Shown one piece after another: positions 8,330 through 18,022 of a stretch of 64,000 nucleotides of DNA (position 1 is its first letter; every line of letters starts with the position of its first letter). A program made the position numbers and the translations under genes. A model generated the notes under the pieces. The model was not told the origin of the DNA. It searched no databases and saw only the letters and a program-made list of their open reading frames with translations. This DNA comes from Deltaproteobacteria bacterium (GTDB lineage Bacteria; Desulfobacterota; DSM-4660; Desulfatiglandales; HGW-15), in assembly GCA_019310525.1 (NCBI GenBank), contig JAFDEE010000010.1, positions 1-64,000 of the forward strand. Reading direction: 5' to 3'.

Positions 8330-10888
8330 ATGACGACAGCATTCGATGAAAAAAACGTCTTCCCCTCCGCACCTGATCACAAGCCGGGATTTCTTTTGGG
8401 CCGGCTCCTTTTCAGGCTCTTCAAAAGGGTCCGGCTGGATGAAAATATGGTGGAAAACTTAAAAAAAATGCACAGGGAAGGTGCTGTCGTCTACGCCATA
8501 AAATACCGTGGCCGGCTGGACTTCCTCCTTTATCATTTCAGCTTCCGCCGCCACCGTCTTCCCTATCCCAGAATCGCCTTTGATCTCGATATATCTATGC
8601 TATTACCCTTCACAACCTTTGTAAAGACAATTCTCTCCCGTCTCTCCTTCGCCTTGAAGACCGGACACGCCCCATGCCCTTACCAGTCCGGCTTCTACAG
8701 AAAAGCCCTTGAACAAGGTACGCCGTTCCTGGTTTTTCTCATAGACCCAAAGCGTTTTTTCAGACACTTCGTACATTCAGAAAAGGATCATCTGGAATTC
8801 CTGATTGAAACCCAGATGGAAATGGAAAAACCCATCTTCCTGGTGCCTCAGCTTTTGCTTTACAGCCGCAAGCCGGAACGGGAACACTCTTCCCTCACCC
8901 AGATCCTTTTCGGAGACAAGGATAATCCGGGAATCGTCCGAAAGGTGGTGCTCTTCTTCAAGAATAACAGGCGGGCATTCATTGATTTCGGGAAACCCCT
9001 GAACCTGAAGAGTTACCTTCTGGAGCAGCCGCCAGAGAGGCCGGTCCCGGAAATGGCCGCGGAAATCCGGAACCTCCTCATTGAACGAATCGACGCTCAA
9101 AAGAGAATCGTCCTGGGGCCCATCATGAAATCCAGACAACAGGTCAAAGAGACCGTGCTGACAGACCCCAGGGTTCAAAGCAGGATGGAGAGCCTGGCAT
9201 CAATCAGGAAGAAATCCCCCTCCGCCATCAGGAAACAGGCCGGGGAATATTTCGACGAGATCGCGGCGGATTATAATTCAGCCTATATCCAGGCGTTCCG
9301 CCTGGCCTTAAGGTGGCTCTGGACAAAGCTCTTCGACGGTATAGAGGTGGACCCTGCGGGTCTGGCCCAGGTCAGAGAATGGGCCAGGAAGGGCAATCTA
9401 ATCTATGTTCCTTCTCATAAAAGCCACATCGACTACCTCATTCTCAACTATGTCCTATACGACTACAACTTACATTTGCCGAGGATCGCGGCGGGCAGAA
9501 ACCTTGCATTTTGGCCCATGGGACATATCTTCAGAAAATGCGGGGCATTCTTTATCAGGCGATCCTTTAAAAATGCGAAACTCTACCTCGAAGTCTTCAA
9601 CCGCTATATCAAGGCCCTGCTGGAAGAGGGACATTCCATCGAATTCTTTATAGAGGGTGGGAGAAGTCGAAACGGAAAATTGATTTCCCCCAAAACAGGA
9701 TTCCTTTCCATTCTGCTTCAGGCCTACCAGGAAGGATTCTGCAAGGATCTTATCTTTGTCCCCACCTCCATCGTTTACGACAGGGTTATGGAAGAAAAAT
9801 CCTATCTGAGGGAAATAGATGGGAAACCGAAGGAACAGGAAAGTTTTCTTCAAATGCTCAAGGCGAGACGCTTCCTGAGAAAAAAATATGGAAAGATCTA
9901 TATCCGTTTCGCCGACCCAATTGCACTAAAGGATTACCTGGAGAATAAAGGGTATTCCGGGCAGGATACCTCCCGGGAGCTGGCCTATCATATCGTTCAA
10001 TCCATCAACCAGGTGACCGTGGTCACTCCCCTCTGCCTGGTTGCAACGGCGATTCTAGCCAACCACAGGCGAGGGTTTCACGAATCCGAACTGGTGGATA
10101 CGGTTACTGTTCTTCTGGATTTCCTCAAGAAAAAACGCTTTCCTCTATCAGCCAATCTTTCGAACGCCCGGAAAGCCGTTCATGATACATTGCCCCTCCT
10201 GGTCGATTGGAAGATCGTAAACTCCCTGGAATCCCAGGAAAGAGGCAATGATTCCCTTTACTATATCGAGGACGAGAAACAGCTTGAACTTGAGTATTAT
10301 AAAAACAGCATCATCCACTTCTTCATATCCCACGCCCTTGTAGCGCTTTCCCTGTTGAAAGGGGCCGGAGAGGCCGACCTTGAAACGATAATTTCCGATT
10401 CGGATTTTTTAAAAGAACTATTCAGGCAGGAATTCATATTTGAAAAATCCGGGGACTCAAGAAAAGAAATTCTCACAATCCTTCAAGATTTCCAGGATCT
10501 GCACCTTGTCGATCCGGCAGGCAGTGGATTCAGGGTCACGAAGCTCGGGGTCGAAAAGCTGGGGATCTGGGCTTCCCTTGCCAAGACATTCGTCGAATCT
10601 TACTGGATCGTAGCGAAAACCCTGAACGACAACCCGGGAGCCAAAAGAGGGGAACTCTTGAAAACCATCTCTAATGCCGCAAGACGTTATTACAAGCTTC
10701 GGGTTATCGAACACATCGGCGCCCTTTCCTCCGTTACTTTTAAAAACGCCTTTACCGTCATAAGACAGGATTCTTCAAGAATCGCATCTCACCCACAGGA
10801 AGCGTCTGAAGAAGGGTCTTCGGATCCTCTCTCCGTTTTGGAACGACGCCTTTACACTTTTTCCCATTATAAGTCCCTGGGAGGATAA
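8330..10888 (+). CDS. plsB: Glycerol-3-phosphate 1-O-acyltransferase (PlsB-type)
   Basis: The enzyme acylates sn-glycerol 3-phosphate at position 1, the first step of phospholipid synthesis, at the membrane. From the ATG at 8330 (AGAGGA upstream) it is 852 residues, close to E. coli PlsB (807). The reading frame can be extended to a TTG at 8264, but that has no better support. Acyltransferase motifs lie in the middle: SHKSHIDY (HX4D), GAFFIRRSF, FIEGGRSRNGK and VPTSIVYD. The N-terminal 250 residues resemble a second, degenerate acyltransferase domain whose HX4D is not intact. The C-terminal 250 residues are helical. It converges on ppdK across a shared terminator. Confidence 0.88.
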   Translation: MTTAFDEKNVFPSAPDHKPGFLLGRLLFRLFKRVRLDENMVENLKKMHREGAVVYAIKYRGRLDFLLYHFSFRRHRLPYPRIAFDLDISMLLPFTTFVKTILSRLSFALKTGHAPCPYQSGFYRKALEQGTPFLVFLIDPKRFFRHFVHSEKDHLEFLIETQMEMEKPIFLVPQLLLYSRKPEREHSSLTQILFGDKDNPGIVRKVVLFFKNNRRAFIDFGKPLNLKSYLLEQPPERPVPEMAAEIRNLLIERIDAQKRIVLGPIMKSRQQVKETVLTDPRVQSRMESLASIRKKSPSAIRKQAGEYFDEIAADYNSAYIQAFRLALRWLWTKLFDGIEVDPAGLAQVREWARKGNLIYVPSHKSHIDYLILNYVLYDYNLHLPRIAAGRNLAFWPMGHIFRKCGAFFIRRSFKNAKLYLEVFNRYIKALLEEGHSIEFFIEGGRSRNGKLISPKTGFLSILLQAYQEGFCKDLIFVPTSIVYDRVMEEKSYLREIDGKPKEQESFLQMLKARRFLRKKYGKIYIRFADPIALKDYLENKGYSGQDTSRELAYHIVQSINQVTVVTPLCLVATAILANHRRGFHESELVDTVTVLLDFLKKKRFPLSANLSNARKAVHDTLPLLVDWKIVNSLESQERGNDSLYYIEDEKQLELEYYKNSIIHFFISHALVALSLLKGAGEADLETIISDSDFLKELFRQEFIFEKSGDSRKEILTILQDFQDLHLVDPAGSGFRVTKLGVEKLGIWASLAKTFVESYWIVAKTLNDNPGAKRGELLKTISNAARRYYKLRVIEHIGALSSVTFKNAFTVIRQDSSRIASHPQEASEEGSSDPLSVLERRLYTFSHYKSLGG

Positions 10889-10890
10889 CA

Positions 10891-10922
10891 AAGACGGCCC
10901 GATCCGGGGATCGGGCCGTCTT
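10891..10922. terminator. Bidirectional terminator between plsB and ppdK
   Basis: AAGACGGCCCGATC at 10891-10904 pairs perfectly with 10909-10922 around a CGGG loop, giving a 14-bp GC-rich stem. The outer A and T residues of the stem would serve as short U tracts in both directions. It sits three bases after the plsB stop and 72 bp beyond the ppdK stop on the opposite strand. Confidence 0.85.
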
Positions 10923-10994
10923 GTGCCGTTCATGCCTTCTTATGGGGAAACATCCTCGGGCAAAGAGAATCACCCGGGTTGAGTCAGAAAAGAA

Positions 10995-13790
10995 TCAAAC
11001 GAAACTGTACTCCTTCTCTTTCAACTTGGCCTGGGCCGCTGCAAGACGGGCGATCGGAACCCTTGGAGGAGAGCAAGATACATAGCTCAAGTTGATATGA
11101 TGGCAGAAGCGGATCGCATCCGGATGTCCTCCGTGCTCTCCACAAATTCCGATCTTCATGTCCGGCCTGGTCTTCCGGGCCCACTCCACCGTGATCATCA
11201 TAAGACGTCCCACGCCCTTGATGTCCAGGATCTCAAAAGGATTATGCTGGAGGATTCCCCTTTCGTTGTAAAGGGGGAGAAACTTGTTCTCAGCGTCCTC
11301 CCTTGAAAAGGAAAAGGTGGCCTGGGTTAGATCATTCGTTCCAAAGGAGATAAACTCGGCCAACTCCGCAAGCCTCCCCGCCCGCATGCAGGCCCGCACA
11401 ACTTCGACCATCGTTCCGAACTTGAAATTCAACTTGATACCGTACTTCTTTTCAACCTCCCGGTGTATCTCTTTGACGTATCGATGGACGAATTTCAACT
11501 CCTGAAGAGTACATACCTGGGGGACCATGATCTCCGGAAGAACCTTGATGTCTTCCTTCAGGCACTCGGCAGCGGCTTCCAGGATCGCCCTGATTTGCAT
11601 GGCATAGATCTCCGGGTAAGTGATTCCCAGCCGGACCCCTCGATGTCCCAGCATGGGATTGGTCTCAGCAAGTGCTTTGACCTTTTGGAGAACACTTTCC
11701 CTGGCGGAGATCATTTCCTCGGCCAAATGCTTGTCCTTGAGTTCCTGGAGCGCCTGAGTGATCCTTTCGAGGCTTTCCGCGTACTTGGTGTGGAGTTCGG
11801 GATCCAGGAGCTTAAGGGTGTCCGGAAGGCCCGCCATGCCTTCAACTGTCTGCCGTAATTTCTTCAGGTGACTGATTTCATGAACCAACTCTTCCTCTGA
11901 GGGAAGGAACTCATGGATCGGGGGATCCAGGAGGCGTATTGTGACCGGAAGCCCGTCCATGATGCGAAAGATCTCTTTGAAATCCTCCCTCTGAAAGGGG
12001 AGGAGTTGTTCGAGGCAGGCCTTTCTCTCCTCAGGGCTCTCTGCAAGAATCATCGCCTGGACGATGGGGAGCCTTTCCGGCTGGTTGAACATACGTTCCG
12101 TCCGGCAGAGTCCGATGCCCATAGCTCCGTATTTTCTCGCCTTTGTCACGGATTCAGGGGTATCTGCATTAGCCATGACCTTCAGTTTGCTGATATCATC
12201 GGCCCATTCAAGGAGCACAAGGAGATCCTCTACGAATTCAGGTTCAATGGTGGGGACGACCCCCTGATAGACGGCCCCCGTTGTCCCATCAATGGTGATC
12301 GTATCCCCCTCACGGAGATGAATCCCCCCTACCGTGGCTTCCTTGGCAATGTGGTCGATGGATATAGCTTCGCACCCGGATACGCAGGGTTTTCCCATAC
12401 TTCTGGCCACCACCGCGGCATGGGAAGTCTTTCCCCCTCTGCTTGTGAGGATCCCCTGGGAAGCGAAGAAACCATGGATGTCTTCCGGTTTGGTCTCCTC
12501 TCTGACCAGAATGACCTTTTCACCCAGCTTTGCCTTGATCTCGGCCCTGTCCGCATCGAACACGATTTTCCCCGAAGCCGCACCCGGAGAAGCGGGCAGT
12601 CCCTGGGCCAGGACTTGGAAACGGGCATTGGGATCAAGCCGGGGGTGGAGGAGTTGGGTCAACATATCCGGTTGGACCCTTAGAATGGCCTCTTCTTCCG
12701 ATATCAGGCCCTCATTGACCATATCAATGGAGGTCTTGATGAAGGCGGAGGCGTTCATCTTGGCATTTCGCGTCTGAAGGCAATAGAGTTTTTCTCTCTC
12801 AATGGTGAATTCAAAATCCTGGACCTCTCTATAATGCTTCTCAAGGGTGTGTCTCAGGTCCTCAAGCTCCCGGTAAACCTTGGGCATGTCCCTTCGAAGT
12901 TCACTGATCGGTTTCGGGGTTCTGATGCCGGCCACCACATCCTCACCTTGGGCATTGATCATGTACTCTCCGTAAAGCCGGTTCTCGCCTGTACCGGGAT
13001 TCCGCGTAAAAGCCACACCGGTGGCGCTATCCTCCCCCATATTCCCAAAGACCATCGTGCAGACATTCACCGCCGTGCCATTCGCCATTTCCGGGGTGAT
13101 CTGAAATTCACGGCGGTAGTCGATCGCCCGCTTTCCCATCCACGATTTGAAAACGGCCTCCACCGCAATCTCCAACTGGACGTAAGGATCACTTGGGAAA
13201 GGTTTACCGGTCTTTTTCTTGACCAATTTGTTGAACTCCCGGCAAATCTCCTTCAAAGCGGCGCCGTCCAATTTGGTGTCATCCTCGGCATTCTTCTCCT
13301 TCTTAATACGCTCGAATATCTCGTTGAATTCCTCATCCTTCATTCCCATTGCAACGGTGCCGAATAGCTGGATCAGCCTCCGGTAGGCATCGTAAACAAA
13401 ACGTTCGTTTTTGGTCAGCTTAATGAGGCCCTTGACGCAATCATCGTTGAGACCGAGGTTCAAGATCGTATCCATCATTCCAGGCATGGAAATCGCCGCC
13501 CCGGACCGCACGGATACCAACAACGGGTTTTGCGGGTCTCCGAACCCTTTCCCCGTCTTCTTCTCAAGATCCTTCATAGCCTGCTTGATCTGCTCCAACA
13601 TCTCCGGTTGAAGGCCTCCCTTCTTTTTCTCAAGATAGGAGAGGCAGGCTTCGGTGGTAATCACGAATCCGGGTGGGACCGGCAGCCCCATTTGTGTCAT
13701 AGCGCAAAGGTTCGCACCTTTACCGCCCAGAAGTTTCTTGTTCTGGGGATCTCCTTCTTCAAAGGAGAAGACGAACTTTTCAGGTTTCAT
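10995..13790 (-). CDS. ppdK: Pyruvate, phosphate dikinase
   Basis: Interconverts pyruvate + ATP + Pi and phosphoenolpyruvate + AMP + PPi in the cytoplasm; in anaerobes it feeds gluconeogenesis or PPi-linked glycolysis. The protein is 931 residues from the second of two tandem ATGs, which has the better distance to GAGGGAGG. Domain order is the usual one: the N-terminal ATP-grasp part (LLGGKGANL near residue 15), the central phosphohistidine domain with GGKTSHAAVVARSMGKPC, and the C-terminal TIM barrel ending with CGEHGGHPDAI, which carries the catalytic Cys. The full length is intact. The ORF can be extended 25 codons upstream, but that region overlaps another small ORF. Confidence 0.96.
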   Translation of the reverse strand: MKPEKFVFSFEEGDPQNKKLLGGKGANLCAMTQMGLPVPPGFVITTEACLSYLEKKKGGLQPEMLEQIKQAMKDLEKKTGKGFGDPQNPLLVSVRSGAAISMPGMMDTILNLGLNDDCVKGLIKLTKNERFVYDAYRRLIQLFGTVAMGMKDEEFNEIFERIKKEKNAEDDTKLDGAALKEICREFNKLVKKKTGKPFPSDPYVQLEIAVEAVFKSWMGKRAIDYRREFQITPEMANGTAVNVCTMVFGNMGEDSATGVAFTRNPGTGENRLYGEYMINAQGEDVVAGIRTPKPISELRRDMPKVYRELEDLRHTLEKHYREVQDFEFTIEREKLYCLQTRNAKMNASAFIKTSIDMVNEGLISEEEAILRVQPDMLTQLLHPRLDPNARFQVLAQGLPASPGAASGKIVFDADRAEIKAKLGEKVILVREETKPEDIHGFFASQGILTSRGGKTSHAAVVARSMGKPCVSGCEAISIDHIAKEATVGGIHLREGDTITIDGTTGAVYQGVVPTIEPEFVEDLLVLLEWADDISKLKVMANADTPESVTKARKYGAMGIGLCRTERMFNQPERLPIVQAMILAESPEERKACLEQLLPFQREDFKEIFRIMDGLPVTIRLLDPPIHEFLPSEEELVHEISHLKKLRQTVEGMAGLPDTLKLLDPELHTKYAESLERITQALQELKDKHLAEEMISARESVLQKVKALAETNPMLGHRGVRLGITYPEIYAMQIRAILEAAAECLKEDIKVLPEIMVPQVCTLQELKFVHRYVKEIHREVEKKYGIKLNFKFGTMVEVVRACMRAGRLAELAEFISFGTNDLTQATFSFSREDAENKFLPLYNERGILQHNPFEILDIKGVGRLMMITVEWARKTRPDMKIGICGEHGGHPDAIRFCHHINLSYVSCSPPRVPIARLAAAQAKLKEKEYSFV

Positions 13791-14001
13791 CATTCCCTCC
13801 CTCGTCTCTTTTCCTGGTATATTGAAACAGGTAGGCCAAACAAAGCAGAATTGCCGCCAACACAAAGGTATTTAAAAGGGATTTTCCCGGGAAAAACATC
13901 CAGGAAATCAAAAAGGCCAAAAAAACAGCAAGGATGACACGCACGAAAAAAAGGGCAACCATCGATTTCATAGGAATCCGAAGGTAAAGGTTGTTAATCA
14001 T
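13780..14001 (-). CDS. Small two-helix membrane protein upstream of ppdK
   Basis: A 73-residue protein with two predicted membrane helices, about residues 14-34 and 42-60, separated by a short loop (PGKS), and a charged C-terminus (RKRDEGGNDET). The family is not recognised. Its stop codon lies 11 bp inside ppdK, in a different frame, which suggests translational coupling and supports it as a real gene. It could equally be a chance hydrophobic ORF. No link to dikinase activity is known. Confidence 0.5.
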   Translation of the reverse strand: MINNLYLRIPMKSMVALFFVRVILAVFLAFLISWMFFPGKSLLNTFVLAAILLCLAYLFQYTRKRDEGGNDET

Positions 14002-14062
14002 ACACTATAGATGGCTGAGAACCCCAAAAACCATCCGAAGCCGATTCACCGGGACTCCCTCC

Positions 14063-14410
14063 TCAGGACTCTCTCTTGAAAGGGATCACCCTGGCGGGAC
14101 CTTCTCCCGGTTTTTTTCGGGTGGATGGACTTTCCTTTTGGGTTTTCTTGTCTGTGAATGGGCTTTTTACCTCCCCGAGTCGTACCGGTTGCCCTCCCAT
14201 GGTGAAAGGAACGCCGTTGATGTATTCTTCTCGAAGAATCCATGTAATGGTTCGGGAAGGGATAGTCAACAACAGCAGGGTCACCTGGTACCAATCCTTC
14301 TTGACATCAGGAGCAATGGACTCGATCCGGGCATAGACGGCGGGCTTTTCCTGATAATGAATCAGGACGAGATCACCCTCCCTGCGGACGGGGTATTCCT
14401 TTTTCATCAT
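14063..14410 (-). CDS. Hypothetical protein, about 115 aa
   Basis: The frame extends to 14578, but the start is placed at the tandem ATGs at 14407-14410, which follow a strong GGGAGGGG. The upstream extension is AT-rich and unlike protein. The resulting protein begins MMKKEYPVRREGDLVLIHY. It has a compact beta-rich N-terminal domain up to about residue 85, with GDLVLIHYQEKPAVYARIE resembling a small barrel, then a basic low-complexity tail (KKTQKESPSTRKKPGEG). The function is unknown. It lies 62 bp upstream of the small membrane protein and ppdK on the same strand and may be co-transcribed. Confidence 0.6.
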   Translation of the reverse strand: MMKKEYPVRREGDLVLIHYQEKPAVYARIESIAPDVKKDWYQVTLLLLTIPSRTITWILREEYINGVPFTMGGQPVRLGEVKSPFTDKKTQKESPSTRKKPGEGPARVIPFKRES

Positions 14411-14574
14411 CTTCCCCTCCCCTCTCATGCCTGGTATTATTATACCTGAATCTTGCATTAACAATATTGAACTCGATAAGAATTTAATAGAAATTCGTCT
14501 TCGGTTGACGCGACACACAAGATTCACGTCATACTTTCCGGAACCTCCTGCAGATTCCTTCCTCTTGGGGCTAT

Positions 14575-14910
14575 TCACTCTTTCAAAAGACTTCCAGGGT
14601 CGGTTCTTAATTTATCCAGCTTTGCCTCGAATCCTTCGCCGAGAGAAACCCCCATTTCTTGGGCCCTTTTCTTGGCCGCCAGCCCTATGTTGCGTGTATC
14701 ACGGTAAAAAGCGTCCGTTTTTGCAGCATGGGGGTCAAACGAGGCAAGCCTGTCCTGTTCCGAAACGTGATAGGCCACCCGAGAGATCAGTTTTTTATAT
14801 TGGTTGCCTCCGCATTTCGGGCACTGAAGCTCACTTTCTTGGTCTTTAGACATGATCAACTTCTGAAACTGGGTGGCACAAGCGAGGCATTCATATTCAT
14901 AAATCGGCAT
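14575..14910 (-). CDS. FmdB-family zinc ribbon protein
   Basis: From the ATG at 14910 (AGAGGA upstream) the protein is 111 residues and begins MPIYEYECLACATQF, the hallmark of the FmdB putative regulatory family. One zinc ribbon is formed by CLAC near residue 8-11 and CPKC near residue 30-33. The C-terminal 70 residues are charged and helical and lack the Ser/Gly-rich tail of the other FmdB protein in this window (36272-36487). The role of the family is not firmly known; some members sit beside formamidase genes. The stop lies beyond the start region of the next gene. Confidence 0.8.
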   Translation of the reverse strand: MPIYEYECLACATQFQKLIMSKDQESELQCPKCGGNQYKKLISRVAYHVSEQDRLASFDPHAAKTDAFYRDTRNIGLAAKKRAQEMGVSLGEGFEAKLDKLRTDPGSLLKE

Positions 14911-15026
14911 ACTTTCCTCTCCTGGACCTTTCCAGCGGAACAATTAATCAAAAGAAGTCAATTTCAGCATACCACAGCCTCATGAAGCAGGCAACGTGCA
15001 ATCGGAGACGATCGGGCGCATCTGGA

Positions 15027-15221
15027 TCAATAGAACCGTTCCCTGTAATTTCGGCACACATAACCCGGAGGGGTCGGACAGGCCCTTTCGTGCCAGGGCC
15101 TGTCCTCTTCTTCCCGGTCACTGAAGGTGCACACATTGGACACTGCGTTGCTGAGGACCGCCGGTTCGTTGTCGCCCCTTGCAATGTAATACTTACAGTT
15201 CCAGCAGCAATCCCTGGCCAC
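15027..15221 (-). CDS. Small cysteine-rich protein, 64 aa
   Basis: The protein starts MARDCCWNCKYYIARG and has six cysteines: three in the first nine residues and three spaced through the rest (VCTFSD, ACPTPP, YVCRNY). The pattern suggests a small metal-binding or disulfide-bonded domain, but no family is recognised. It is rich in Arg, Asp and Glu, and soluble. It lies upstream of the FmdB-type zinc ribbon gene on the same strand, 116 bp away. It has no obvious ribosome binding site, so confidence is moderate. Confidence 0.5.
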   Translation of the reverse strand: MARDCCWNCKYYIARGDNEPAVLSNAVSNVCTFSDREEEDRPWHERACPTPPGYVCRNYRERFY

Positions 15222-15568
15222 CCGTCAGTCCTCCGTATGAGACGCTTCTTTCATCTATGAATTTTATCCATGTCCATACATAAACGGCCAATTTTGCGTC
15301 AGGCTCAATCAGGTCGATTTTGATCAACCAAGATACACGAAAACGAGATATTCCGCCACCGGGAGATGATCAATAGGCTCCAAGGACCTTTTACATTGAT
15401 TGAATGATGCTGCTTATGCTAATCTTTCGAAAAAATCAAGTAAAACAAGGGGGCAAGTTCATTTCAGACCCTGCATCTCGAGGTAAAGTTGGCGTTTTGC
15501 AACGGTCTCACTGAGTGCACCAGGGACCTGTCCGGGGGGATCCAAGGTGAATGGGGTGAGAGGTTTTC
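15222..15568. other. Intergenic region between divergent genes
   Basis: No gene was seen. It contains a composite of repeat fragments: TGTCCATACATAAACGGCC at about 15272-15290, followed by GCGTCAGGCTCAATC at about 15296-15310, the two ends of the window's dispersed repeat placed next to each other. The remainder, about 15310-15568, is the presumed promoter region of the sensor kinase, with no clear -35/-10 pair. Confidence 0.5.
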
Positions 15569-18022
15569 ATGAAACTCAGAGTCATCCTCATTCTATTATC
15601 CCTTTTGGCCTTTATGTCATCGGCCACGGCCGGGTATCTATACTATTCCTCCTCCAAGAAAACCGCCTTCCGGGAGGCCCATCGGCAAGCAGTCCTCCGG
15701 GTGGAGACCATCAGGGGACATCTCAACTTTCAGTTCAATGAGTATTTTAAACTCGTAAGGGTTCTGGCGGGTCTCAAGGAGCTTCGAAGGGCCCTTCTCG
15801 TGCGCCGCCAAGAAACCCTTCAGGCGGCCGACCATATCCTGGATCATTTCAAAAAGGCCCTTGGGGTCGATGTCTGCTACTTGATGGATAGTGAGGGGAA
15901 CACCCTTGCATCGAGCAACCGGAACGAGAAGGACAGCTTTGTTGGGAAAAATTATGCCTTTCGTCCCTATTTCCGGGAGGCCATAAGCGGGCGCGCTTAT
16001 CTTTATATGGCCCTTGGCGTCACATCAAGAAAGAGGGGAATCTATTATAGTCATCCCGTTTACGGAAAAACCACCCAGGAAACTCCCCTGGGGGTTGTCG
16101 TAATCAAGGTCTCCATCAAGGATATTGAAAAGGAATTCAACCAGAGCTACGGTGGGATCGTCGCCCTCACGGATCCCAACAGCCTGGTTTTCGTCTCCAA
16201 TAAAAGGGAGTGGCTTTACCACTTTCTCATGAAACCTTCCCCCCGAGACATTTCCCGCGTTGCATTGACAAGACAATTCGGGGAAGGCCCATGGCCCTGG
16301 ATAGGATTGTCCATGAAAGATTCCACCCATGCGGTGGACTTGTCTGGTCATGAATACGTGTTTTATCGAAAGGGCATCAACCATTGTCCCGGGTGGGGAA
16401 TTGTTTATCTGTACAGGGCGGCGGCCGTTGCCAGGAGTGTTTCCGGCCCCTTTCTGAAGATCACGGGAATCGCCGTCCTTTCCTTATGTGCGCTCATAGG
16501 AGTCTTCGTCCTGTTTCTCTACAAGAAGGCAAGCGATCACCTAACCCAAAGGATGGCGGCCGAAGAGGCCCTCCGCGAAAGTGAAAAGACAGCAACAGCC
16601 CTCCTGAACGCCCCTACGGAAGCAGCCATGTTGCTGGATACGGAAGGAACGATTTTGGCCCTTAACAGGACGGCTGCAGATCATTTGGGCGGAACTGTTT
16701 CCCAGTTGGTAGGGGCCTGTGCCTTTGATTTTTTTCCTCCAGAAGCCGCAGAGGCCAGAAGGTCCCACCACGACTGGGTCGTAGAGTCCGGCAAGGCTTT
16801 TCAGTTCGAGGACCATCTCGATGGAAGATGGCTGGACAACAACTTTTATCCAGTATTCGACGGAAAGGGCCGAGTTACCCGGGTCGCAGTCTTCAGCCGT
16901 GACGTAACCGACCAGAAAACGGCCGAGGAGGGACTCCGTGTCGCCAAGGAAAAGCTCCTGCGCTATTCAAGGGAACTTGAGCGAAGGGTGAAAAGCCGGA
17001 CGCGGGAGATCACCAGCATCCTCAAGTATACCCCGGCCGTTGTATTCCTTAAGGATGAAGCCGGCCGGTACAAGCTTGTAAACTCCCGTTTCGAGGAACT
17101 CTTCGGTGTCCGAAAAGAAAATGTCCTGGGAAAAACCGATGCGGACATCTTCCCGGAAGATACAGCCGAACGTTTTCGATCAATCGAGCGAAAAGTCCTG
17201 GAGCGTCGTATTTCCACCCAGACAGAAGAACAGTTTGATTGCCGGGATGGTATCCATACCTATCTCTGTATCCGGTTCCCCCTTTTCAACGATGGAGACA
17301 GGGTGAGCGGGATTTGCGGCATTGCAACGGATATTACAGTACTAAAAAAAGCGCAGGACCACTTGAGAAAATTGTCGGCGAGCATCATGGCCGGCCAGGA
17401 AAAGGAACGAACGGCCATTGCAAGGGAACTTCACGATGAACTGGGACAGATGTTGACGGCCCTTCGAATCGATGCGGTCTGGATCCGGCAAAAAACCCGC
17501 GATATAAGCATGGAGGTGGCTGATCGCGCCAAGAATATGTGTGATCTGATCGACAAGACCATTGATGACGTCAGAGGGTTGTCCGTTCGGCTGCGGCCCG
17601 GTGTCCTTGATGACCTCGGTCTCATTCCTGCGCTTGAATGGTATACCAGGGACTTCGAAAAGCGGACGGGGCTCAGTTGCTCATTTTCCTGCCACGACGT
17701 TCCGAACCTTGACGACACCCTTTCGACCGCCGCCTACCGGATCACTCAGGAAGCCCTAACCAACGTGGCACGCCATGCCCTTGCAACCCGGGTTCAGGTG
17801 GATCTCCGAAGGCAGGACGGCTTTCTGGCCCTCACCATCACCGACAATGGCCGGGGATTTGATCCCAAAACCCACTCAGAATCCGATTGCCTCGGCATCG
17901 CGGGGATGCGGGAACGGGCCAATCTGGTGGGAGGCAGCCTGGACATTCAATTCAATTCCGGGAAAGGAACGCGGGTCATTTTTCGGGTTCCTGTTCCCGT
18001 TCGAGATGGAGCAAGTCATTGA
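15569..18022 (+). CDS. Cache/PAS sensor histidine kinase, NarL-partner type
   Basis: An 817-residue membrane kinase. A membrane helix at about residues 5-25 and a second at about 293-318 enclose a periplasmic sensing domain of the double-Cache type, suited to small organic ligands. Two PAS domains follow (about 340-450 and 482-600). Then comes a HisKA_3 dimerisation domain with the phosphate-accepting His in AIARELHDELGQ, and a C-terminal ATPase domain with DNGRGFDP and GLG-like GIAGMRERA motifs. The gene overlaps its LuxR-type response regulator by 4 bp. The signal is unknown; the next genes downstream are a liv-type uptake system, so a nutrient signal is a reasonable guess only. Confidence 0.88.
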   Translation: MKLRVILILLSLLAFMSSATAGYLYYSSSKKTAFREAHRQAVLRVETIRGHLNFQFNEYFKLVRVLAGLKELRRALLVRRQETLQAADHILDHFKKALGVDVCYLMDSEGNTLASSNRNEKDSFVGKNYAFRPYFREAISGRAYLYMALGVTSRKRGIYYSHPVYGKTTQETPLGVVVIKVSIKDIEKEFNQSYGGIVALTDPNSLVFVSNKREWLYHFLMKPSPRDISRVALTRQFGEGPWPWIGLSMKDSTHAVDLSGHEYVFYRKGINHCPGWGIVYLYRAAAVARSVSGPFLKITGIAVLSLCALIGVFVLFLYKKASDHLTQRMAAEEALRESEKTATALLNAPTEAAMLLDTEGTILALNRTAADHLGGTVSQLVGACAFDFFPPEAAEARRSHHDWVVESGKAFQFEDHLDGRWLDNNFYPVFDGKGRVTRVAVFSRDVTDQKTAEEGLRVAKEKLLRYSRELERRVKSRTREITSILKYTPAVVFLKDEAGRYKLVNSRFEELFGVRKENVLGKTDADIFPEDTAERFRSIERKVLERRISTQTEEQFDCRDGIHTYLCIRFPLFNDGDRVSGICGIATDITVLKKAQDHLRKLSASIMAGQEKERTAIARELHDELGQMLTALRIDAVWIRQKTRDISMEVADRAKNMCDLIDKTIDDVRGLSVRLRPGVLDDLGLIPALEWYTRDFEKRTGLSCSFSCHDVPNLDDTLSTAAYRITQEALTNVARHALATRVQVDLRRQDGFLALTITDNGRGFDPKTHSESDCLGIAGMRERANLVGGSLDIQFNSGKGTRVIFRVPVPVRDGASH

